Shown: positions 6,793 through 11,063 of the stretch, one piece after another
How the letters are laid out: every line of letters begins with the position of its first letter
Position numbering within the stretch: position 1 is the stretch's first letter
Source: Deltaproteobacteria bacterium
Lineage (GTDB): Bacteria; Desulfobacterota; Binatia; UBA9968
Assembly (NCBI GenBank): GCA_016184235.1
Contig: JACPDC010000368.1
Coordinates: 1-11,063, forward strand
Length of the DNA stretch: 11,063 bases
Reading direction: 5' to 3'
Position numbers and translations under genes: made by a program
The notes under the pieces: model-generated
What the model saw: the letters and a program-made list of their open reading frames with translations, nothing else
Databases searched by the model: none
Told to the model about the DNA's origin: nothing

Positions 6793-7638
6793 ATGCCTGT
6801 AGCGATGGTGGACGGCTTGGAAGTCAATCACGAAACGCGCGGCTCGGGCGCACCGCTTCTGATGCTGGCGCCCGGAGGCTTCGACGCCAGCATGGACAAG
6901 TGGCTGACCACGACCGCGTGGAAGGGAGGCAACGCGCTCGAAAAGCTCGCCTCAGGGTTTCGAGTCATCGTTTACGACCGGCGCGAGGCCGGAAAGTCCG
7001 GCGGCAGGGTGGAAAAGCTTCGCTGGGAACTCTACGCTCAACAGGCAAAGGGCCTACTCGATCACTTGAAGATCGACTCCGCCTTCGTTATGGGCGGATG
7101 CATGGGTTGTTCCGTCGCGCTTTCTTTCGCGTCGTGCTTTCCGAAGGCCACGCGGGCGCTGCTGCTCCATTGGCCCGTCGGCGGCTACCGGTGGAAGATC
7201 AATAGCCGGGCGAGGTTTGTCCGCCACGCCGCTTTCGCGCGCGAAAAGGGATTGGCGGCTGTCGTCGAGCGCGCGCGGGAAAAGGGCAGCTTCTGGGAGG
7301 ATCCGGAATCCGGTCCCTGGGCGCCCTGCATCGCCCGCGACCGCGCGTTCGCCGAAAACTTTAAAACGCAGGATTTGGAGCGATACCTGGGGATCGTCGA
7401 AGCCAGCGGCGGCACTCTCTTTGACCGCGATACCGCGCCCGGAGCCGAGCCGGAGGAGATCATGGGGATCAAGGCGCCCGCGCTCATCGTGCCCGGCGAC
7501 GACCCCTCGCATGCCACTTCCGGGGCGCACTATTTGAGAGAGTGCCTGCCCAACGCGGAGTTCTGGAACGTGATGCCGCCGGAGCAGAGCACGGGGAAAG
7601 TCTGCGACCGGGTCCTGGAGTTCTGCCGGAACAGGTGA
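6793..7638 (+). CDS. Alpha/beta-fold hydrolase with cysteine nucleophile
   Basis: Predicted cytoplasmic hydrolase of 281 aa. The ATG at 6793 is chosen because AAGGGGGG lies about 8 bases upstream and the protein then opens with the usual first strand (VAMVDGLEVNHETRGSG, 3-19); the in-frame ATG at 6736 would translate the intergenic repeat. The oxyanion region is LAPGGFD (25-31), the strand before the nucleophile is YDRREAGKSGG (61-71), and the nucleophile elbow is GGCMG (101-105), placing Cys103 where most family members have serine. A G-x-C-x-G elbow is known from dienelactone hydrolase, which opens lactones in chlorocatechol degradation, though the overall sequence looks more like ordinary AB-hydrolase_1 members. 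The acid is probably Asp236 or Asp237 and the base His240 or His246 in PGDDPSHATSGAH; no late histidine is seen. First gene of a three-gene plus-strand block. Confidence 0.87.
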   Translation: MPVAMVDGLEVNHETRGSGAPLLMLAPGGFDASMDKWLTTTAWKGGNALEKLASGFRVIVYDRREAGKSGGRVEKLRWELYAQQAKGLLDHLKIDSAFVMGGCMGCSVALSFASCFPKATRALLLHWPVGGYRWKINSRARFVRHAAFAREKGLAAVVERAREKGSFWEDPESGPWAPCIARDRAFAENFKTQDLERYLGIVEASGGTLFDRDTAPGAEPEEIMGIKAPALIVPGDDPSHATSGAHYLRECLPNAEFWNVMPPEQSTGKVCDRVLEFCRNR

Positions 7639-7684
7639 GCGCTCCCTTCATGCTTTACGAGCGCGAGCCACGAGAGGAGGAACG

Positions 7685-8836
7685 ATGGGAGCGATGAGCG
7701 CGGGGCCGGGCCAAAAAGAGCTTCTCATATCGGCGGATTCCCATGTGATCGAGCTCCCGGACCTCTGGGAGAAACGGCTGCCTCGCGGCTTTTCCGAGCG
7801 CGCCCCGCGAGTCTATTTCGACGAGCGGAGACAAAACTGGATGTTCGGCTCTCCTGAAGTGCCGCCGCAGGCGGTCGGCGGCCTGTTTATGGCCGGCCAA
7901 CGGCCGGAGCAGATCGAAAACTTCCGCAAGGCCGGCTTCTCAGCCGCCCGGCCGGGCGGCTGGGACCCGGTCGAGCGCCTGAAGGATATGGAGATCGACG
8001 GCGTCAGCGGGGAGGTGCTCTATCCGAGCCTCGGGCTGGGTCTGTTCTGCATGGAGGACGCCGCCCTTCAGGAAGCCTGCTTTCAGGCCTACAACGACTG
8101 GATCATCGATTATTGCAAGGGCGCGCCGGCGAGGCTTTACGGCATAGGGCTGATCTCCGTCTTTAATGTGGATCATGCCGTCGCAGAGCTGGAGCGCTGC
8201 AGAAAAGCGGGACTGCGCGGCGCCATGATCTGGCAGGCGCCGCATAAGAGCCTGCCTTTCAGCTCGGACCACTACGACCGTTTCTGGGCCGCGGCTCAGG
8301 ATCTCGAGATGCCGGTGAATCTCCATATCCTTACGGGCCACGGTCCCAGCATGCACCGCCAGACCCTTGCCGGGATCGAGCGCTACCGCCGCAGCGTCAA
8401 TCAGAACGAGGAGATCGCCAATGCCCTGTTCGACATCATCTTCTCGGGCGCGCTGGAGCGCTTCCCCCGGCTCAAGATGGTCTCCGTGGAGAACGAGATC
8501 GGCTGGATTCCCTACTGGCTGGCGCAATGCGACAAGGCCTTCGAGCGCTTCCGCTCCACCGCGCCGCTGACGATCAAGAGCCGTCCCAGCGACTATTTTC
8601 AGCGCCAGGTTTACGCGACCTTCTTCAATGACCGCGTCGGCGGTCGCCTGCTCTCCTGGTGGGGCGTGGACAGCTGCATGTGGTCGAACGACTATCCGCA
8701 CCAGAACTCGACCTGGCCGCGCTCGCGGGAAGTGATCGCGCGCGATCTCGGCTCGCTGCCGGCCGGCGACCGGGCGAAGCTCGTTCGGCTCAACGTGGCC
8801 CGGCTGTACGATCTCGATCTGCCCACGCAGGCTTGA
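7685..8836 (+). CDS. Metal-dependent amidohydrolase family protein (PF04909, Amidohydro_2)
   Basis: Member of the amidohydrolase_2 family, a TIM-barrel group of metal-dependent hydrolases and decarboxylases (ACMSD, 5-carboxyvanillate decarboxylase, gamma-resorcylate decarboxylase). The protein is 383 aa and soluble. The first-strand metal motif is ADSH (Asp18, His20), followed by PDLWEKRLPRGF as in many environmental members. A further likely metal histidine is His214 in VNLHILTGH, and the last-strand acid is Asp336 in SNDYPHQNSTWP. Residues 271-284 (VSVENEIGWIPYWL) are also family-typical. The ATG at 7685 has GAGGAGG 4-5 bases upstream; an ATG at 7694 is less well placed. It follows the alpha/beta hydrolase by 46 bases and precedes the methyltransferase by 21, so cotranscription is likely. 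Decarboxylation or hydrolysis of an aromatic or ring-fission acid is the best guess; the substrate is unknown. Confidence 0.92.
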   Translation: MGAMSAGPGQKELLISADSHVIELPDLWEKRLPRGFSERAPRVYFDERRQNWMFGSPEVPPQAVGGLFMAGQRPEQIENFRKAGFSAARPGGWDPVERLKDMEIDGVSGEVLYPSLGLGLFCMEDAALQEACFQAYNDWIIDYCKGAPARLYGIGLISVFNVDHAVAELERCRKAGLRGAMIWQAPHKSLPFSSDHYDRFWAAAQDLEMPVNLHILTGHGPSMHRQTLAGIERYRRSVNQNEEIANALFDIIFSGALERFPRLKMVSVENEIGWIPYWLAQCDKAFERFRSTAPLTIKSRPSDYFQRQVYATFFNDRVGGRLLSWWGVDSCMWSNDYPHQNSTWPRSREVIARDLGSLPAGDRAKLVRLNVARLYDLDLPTQA

Positions 8837-8857
8837 GGCGAGAGGCGGAAGGTGGTG

Positions 8858-9640
8858 ATGAAGATCACCGGTAAATTCGCCAACGCGGAGGCCTATGATC
8901 GCAACACCGGCCGCTTCAGCCGGATGCTGGCGGGAGCCTTTATTGAATTTGCCGGAGTCAAAGACGACGAGAGACTGCTCGATGTCGGCTGCGGCACCGG
9001 GGCGCTGGCGTTTACCGCCGCGGCCTTGACACACCGAAGCGAAATTGTCGGAATCGACCCGTCAGCCTCCTTTATTGAGCATGCCCGCTCCCAGGCGAAT
9101 GACCCGCGCCTGCGCTTCGATGTCGGCAGCGCTCTAACTCTCCCCTATCCCGACAGCTCCTTCGCCAAATGCCTGTCTCTGCTCGTCATCCAGTTCGTTC
9201 CGGATGTCCGGAGAGCGATAAGCGAAATGCGCAGAGTGACGCGCAAGGGCGGAACCGTAGCGGCTTGTGTCTGGAGCCGCGACGACGATCCCCTGCATAC
9301 TGTCTTCTGGGACAGCGCGGCGGAAGTCGATCCAGGAGCTGAGGGTGCGCGGGACTCCAGGGCCTACTCTCAGGGGCAGCTCTCAAGCTTGTGGATCGAA
9401 GGCGGCTTTACCGGTGTTGAAGAAACCGCGCTGATGATTGCGCCCGAATTTGGATCTTTCGAAGCCTACTGGAAGCCGCTTGTCCGGGGCCAAGGCCCCT
9501 CCTCTTCCTACCTGGAATCTCTCTCTCCTGATAAGCAGGAGGTATTGCGCCTGCGGGTGCGCGAAAGAGTGCTCGGCAAAGGGCCTGACCGGCCCTTCAC
9601 GCTCAAGGCCAAGGCCTGGGCAGTGCGCGGCCTTTGCTAG
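8858..9640 (+). CDS. Class I SAM-dependent methyltransferase (Methyltransf_11/UbiE-like)
   Basis: Transfers a methyl group from S-adenosylmethionine to a small molecule or other acceptor. The 260-aa protein has motif I LLDVGCGTGAL (40-50), the SAM-ribose acid Asp67 in VGIDPS (64-69), a conserved acid before DVGSALTLPYPDSSF (88-102), the post-II strand LSLLVIQFVPD (106-116) and post-III GGTVAACVWS (131-140). The C-terminal 120 residues form a variable acceptor-binding cap. I choose the ATG at 8858 because GGAAGG lies 5 bases upstream; GTG codons at 8852 and 8855 overlap that site and would add only two residues. It begins 21 bases after the amidohydrolase stop, so the two are probably cotranscribed. 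The methyl acceptor cannot be read; a role in modifying the neighbouring enzymes' substrate is only a guess. Confidence 0.9.
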   Translation: MKITGKFANAEAYDRNTGRFSRMLAGAFIEFAGVKDDERLLDVGCGTGALAFTAAALTHRSEIVGIDPSASFIEHARSQANDPRLRFDVGSALTLPYPDSSFAKCLSLLVIQFVPDVRRAISEMRRVTRKGGTVAACVWSRDDDPLHTVFWDSAAEVDPGAEGARDSRAYSQGQLSSLWIEGGFTGVEETALMIAPEFGSFEAYWKPLVRGQGPSSSYLESLSPDKQEVLRLRVRERVLGKGPDRPFTLKAKAWAVRGLC

Positions 9641-9682
9641 AGCTTCGATGCCGTTGCCTTCTCTCCCCCCTCCGTCAGCTTT

Positions 9683-9946
9683 TCACGCCGCAAAGACCTG
9701 ATCGTGCTCGCGGACCTTGTCTTTGACTTTGATCCCGACCGTTTTGCCCTTTTCGGCGCGGGACACGTTCTGGCGCTCGACCTGGATGGAATCTACGCTC
9801 TGGGTAAAGTCGGTATGGGTGCCTTTGATGTGAATGGCATCCCCGACTTTGAGTTCTCCGCCGGTAAGTTCAATGATACCCACGCTGAGATTGGAATAGT
9901 AGTGGGTGATCCGGCCGATGAGTCTTTCCTCAGACTTCGCAGCCAT
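9683..9946 (-). CDS. Translation elongation factor-like small protein (EF-Tu domain II-like)
   Basis: An 87-aa protein matching the small stand-alone beta-barrel proteins often annotated as translation elongation factor-like. The core IGRITHYYSNLSVGIIELT (10-28), GGELKVGDAIHIKG (29-42) and SRAEKGKTVGIKVKDKVREHDQVF (62-85) follow the domain II barrel of translation GTPases: a G-rich turn between strands, the KVGD turn, and the G-x-x-V-G-I-K-V segment. There is no GTPase domain. The ATG at 9946 has AAAGGGGG about 7-8 bases upstream on the minus strand. The protein ends 42 bases from the convergent methyltransferase stop, and its start is divergent from the LigI-like gene. It is present across several bacterial phyla as a single-copy gene, which marks this part as conserved rather than newly acquired. 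Its molecular role is not known to me; RNA or ribosome contact is the family-based guess. Confidence 0.88.
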   Translation of the reverse strand: MAAKSEERLIGRITHYYSNLSVGIIELTGGELKVGDAIHIKGTHTDFTQSVDSIQVERQNVSRAEKGKTVGIKVKDKVREHDQVFAA

Positions 9947-10013
9947 GGCAGCCCCCTTTTATAGAAGAGTCCGGGCTCAGGCTTATAGGGTCTAGAGCGT
10001 TCTCGGGCCCGGC

Positions 10014-10043
10014 GCGGCCGCACTATACTAAAGAATCGGCCGC
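10014..10043. promoter_or_regulatory. Inverted repeat in divergent promoter region, possible operator
   Basis: Perfect 7-base arms GCGGCCG (10014-10020) and CGGCCGC (10037-10043) flank a 16-base AT-rich core CACTATACTAAAGAAT. The core carries -10-like sequence on both strands (ACTATA/TATACT). A repressor binding the arms would cover the promoter of the minus-strand EF-like gene and possibly the plus-strand gene. It could equally be a chance GC-rich palindrome, since GGCCG words are common here. Confidence 0.4.
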
Positions 10044-10049
10044 AGGCAA
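10022..10049 (-). promoter_or_regulatory. Candidate sigma-70-type promoter for the EF-Tu domain II-like gene
   Basis: On the minus strand, TTGCCT (10044-10049, 4 of 6 to -35) and TATAGT (10022-10027, 5 of 6 to -10) lie 16 bases apart. Initiation near 10015 would leave about 70 bases of leader before the ATG at 9946. It is interleaved with the inverted repeat at 10014-10043. Confidence 0.4.
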
Positions 10050-10095
10050 ACTGCGCCACGTTGAAATATTCGGACAAAACGATGTAAGAGAAAGT

Positions 10096-10989
10096 ATGCG
10101 CACCTGCATGCCGCCGGATCCCAATCCGCGCAAGCCCGGATTCACTCCGCCGCCCCATTCCTGCGATACTCACTTTCACATCTTCGGCCCGCCGGACGAG
10201 TTCCCTTTCGCGCCGACGCGCCAGTACACGCCGCCGGCGGCGCCGCTCGAGCACTATCTCAACATGTCCGCGGTCATCGGCATCGAGCGCGGCGTGGTGG
10301 TCCAGCCGAGCGTCCATGGTCTCGACAATTCCGTTACCCTGGATGCCATAGAGAGGAGCGGCGGCCGCTTTCGCGGCGTCGGGCGCGTCGATGACAAGGC
10401 GAGCCGGAGCGACCTTAAGAAGCTCCACGAAGGCGGCATCCGTGGAGTGCGCTTCAATCTGCTCGACAGGCCCAGGGGAAATGTCGCGCTCGATGTCTTC
10501 GACAGGGTCGTGGAAGGAATCGCCGATTTCGCCTGGTCCGTGGATCTCCACATCGATCCGAAGAATCTGCTCGAACACGAAAAGCGCATCCGCGCCCTTA
10601 AGCTGCCCGTGGTCTTCGACCACATAGCCCGCATCGATCCGGCTGCAGGCTTGAACCAGCCGGCCTTCCAACTGCTCCTGGACCTTTTGAAAGAGGATCG
10701 ATTCTGGGTGAAGGTCAGCGGCGCCGACAAGATCTGCAAGGCAGGAGTTTATTCTTACCCCGGGCTTCCCTTTATTGAGGTGATTCCCTTCGCGCGCGCC
10801 GTGATCGAGGCCGCTCCGGACCGCGTCATCTGGGGAACGGATTGGCCCCATTCTAATATTTTTGTCCCGGGCAAGACCGCCAACGACGGCGATCTCATCG
10901 ACTTGCTCTGCGAATTTGCCCCGGAGGAAAAAATCCGTAAGAAAATCCTCGTCGGCAACCCCGCCGTCTTGTACGGTTTCGACGAATGA
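10096..10989 (+). CDS. LigI-like amidohydrolase (2-pyrone-4,6-dicarboxylate hydrolase family)
   Basis: TIM-barrel hydrolase of 297 aa in the family of LigI, which opens 2-pyrone-4,6-dicarboxylate in protocatechuate 4,5-cleavage of lignin monomers. Visible matches to the family are CDTHFHIFGP (23-32) with metal-type His26 and His28, EFPFAPTRQYTP (35-46), GGIRGVRFNLL (113-123), VVFDHIARID (172-181) with His176, and the last-strand Asp249 in RVIWGTDWPHSN (243-254). The barrel is complete. Positions that I recall as Tyr156 and Arg217 in Sphingobium LigI seem to be His152 and a lysine near 212, so the substrate may be a related lactone or dicarboxylate instead. The ATG at 10096 has a modest AAGAGAAAG just upstream; the ATG at 10108 is possible. 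It is divergent from the EF-like gene and convergent with the last gene. No other lig genes are in the window. Confidence 0.88.
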   Translation: MRTCMPPDPNPRKPGFTPPPHSCDTHFHIFGPPDEFPFAPTRQYTPPAAPLEHYLNMSAVIGIERGVVVQPSVHGLDNSVTLDAIERSGGRFRGVGRVDDKASRSDLKKLHEGGIRGVRFNLLDRPRGNVALDVFDRVVEGIADFAWSVDLHIDPKNLLEHEKRIRALKLPVVFDHIARIDPAAGLNQPAFQLLLDLLKEDRFWVKVSGADKICKAGVYSYPGLPFIEVIPFARAVIEAAPDRVIWGTDWPHSNIFVPGKTANDGDLIDLLCEFAPEEKIRKKILVGNPAVLYGFDE

Positions 10990-11004
10990 CAGGCAGAGAG
11001 TGAG

Positions 11005-11063
11005 TTACAGCCGCTCCTCCAGCCAATCCAGCATAAACGGCACGTTGTGCGCCCAGTAGTCGT
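11005..11063 (-). CDS. C-terminal end of a probable alpha/beta-fold esterase (partial)
   Basis: The last 59 bases read on the minus strand as 18 codons, DYWAHNVPFMLDWLEERL, ending at a TAA at 11005-11007. The pattern HDYxxWxxxxPxFLxWL is common at the end of esterase D-like and other alpha/beta hydrolases, where the catalytic histidine lies just before it, outside this window. It ends 15 bases from the LigI-like stop, so the genes converge. There is too little sequence for a firm family call. Confidence 0.5.
   Translation of the reverse strand, partial: DYWAHNVPFMLDWLEERL

Noticed and set aside
7639..7664. GCGCTC/GAGCGC stem after the alpha/beta hydrolase stop, considered as a terminator
   Set aside because: The stem is 6 bases with a 14-base loop and no T-run, and the following gene is probably cotranscribed.
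7940..9034. Minus-strand open frame of 364 codons across the amidohydrolase and the methyltransferase start
   Set aside because: It spans the boundary of two well-supported plus-strand genes and has no family-like segments.
9641..9682. Pyrimidine-rich gap between the methyltransferase and EF-like gene, considered as a third 7-base repeat tract
   Set aside because: GATGCC and GTTGCC words occur, but a steady period of 7 cannot be followed beyond two units.
9793..10851. Minus-strand open frame of 352 codons over the LigI-like gene and the EF-like gene
   Set aside because: It overlaps two well-supported genes, including the opposite frame of a conserved barrel protein, and has no motif of its own.

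Overview
The window reads as chromosomal DNA of a high-GC environmental bacterium. Coding runs almost edge to edge on both strands. Genes have Shine-Dalgarno sites and some GTG starts. The families present (HpcH-type aldolase, PF04909 amidohydrolases, orphan molybdenum hydroxylase subunit, LigI-like hydrolase, stand-alone EF-Tu domain II-like protein) fit an uncultivated soil or sediment lineage of the Deltaproteobacteria, Binatota or Rokubacteria kind. That taxonomic guess is weak, and no marker gene is present. I see no rRNA, tRNA, CRISPR array, transposase, phage gene or integration site.

Layout from left to right. (1) On the plus strand is the 3' part of an HpcH/HpaI-type aldolase, then an 84-base AT-rich spacer made of convergent degenerate 7-base repeats, then an FAD-dependent oxidoreductase of the fumarate reductase/ketosteroid dehydrogenase class. 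(2) From 2410 to 2651 is a non-coding, repeat-rich stretch with a long imperfect palindrome and a 39-base-period direct repeat. (3) A minus-strand block of four genes runs from about 6585 down to 2652 with gaps of 31 to 46 bases. It encodes a VOC/glyoxalase-fold protein, a four-helix membrane protein, a molybdopterin-binding subunit of the xanthine dehydrogenase family, and an exported MsrB. A candidate promoter lies upstream. (4) A divergent intergenic region carries a second 7-base repeat tract. (5) A plus-strand block holds an alpha/beta hydrolase with a cysteine nucleophile, a metal-dependent amidohydrolase and a class I methyltransferase. (6) A small minus-strand EF-Tu domain II-like protein follows. 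It is divergent, across a palindrome-containing promoter region, from (7) a LigI-like (2-pyrone-4,6-dicarboxylate hydrolase-like) amidohydrolase. (8) The window ends in the last 18 codons of a minus-strand gene, probably an alpha/beta-fold esterase.

Taken together, the aldolase, flavin oxidoreductase, molybdenum hydroxylase, VOC protein, dienelactone-hydrolase-like enzyme and two amidohydrolases suggest degradation of aromatic or carboxylated ring-fission compounds. This is inference from families: the genes lie on both strands in several units, and no substrate can be read from the sequence. No clearly new defence or mobile system is visible. The most unusual items are the two unrelated-looking but similarly built 7-base repeat tracts, the molybdenum hydroxylase subunit without its electron-transfer partners, and the palindromic intergenic block.
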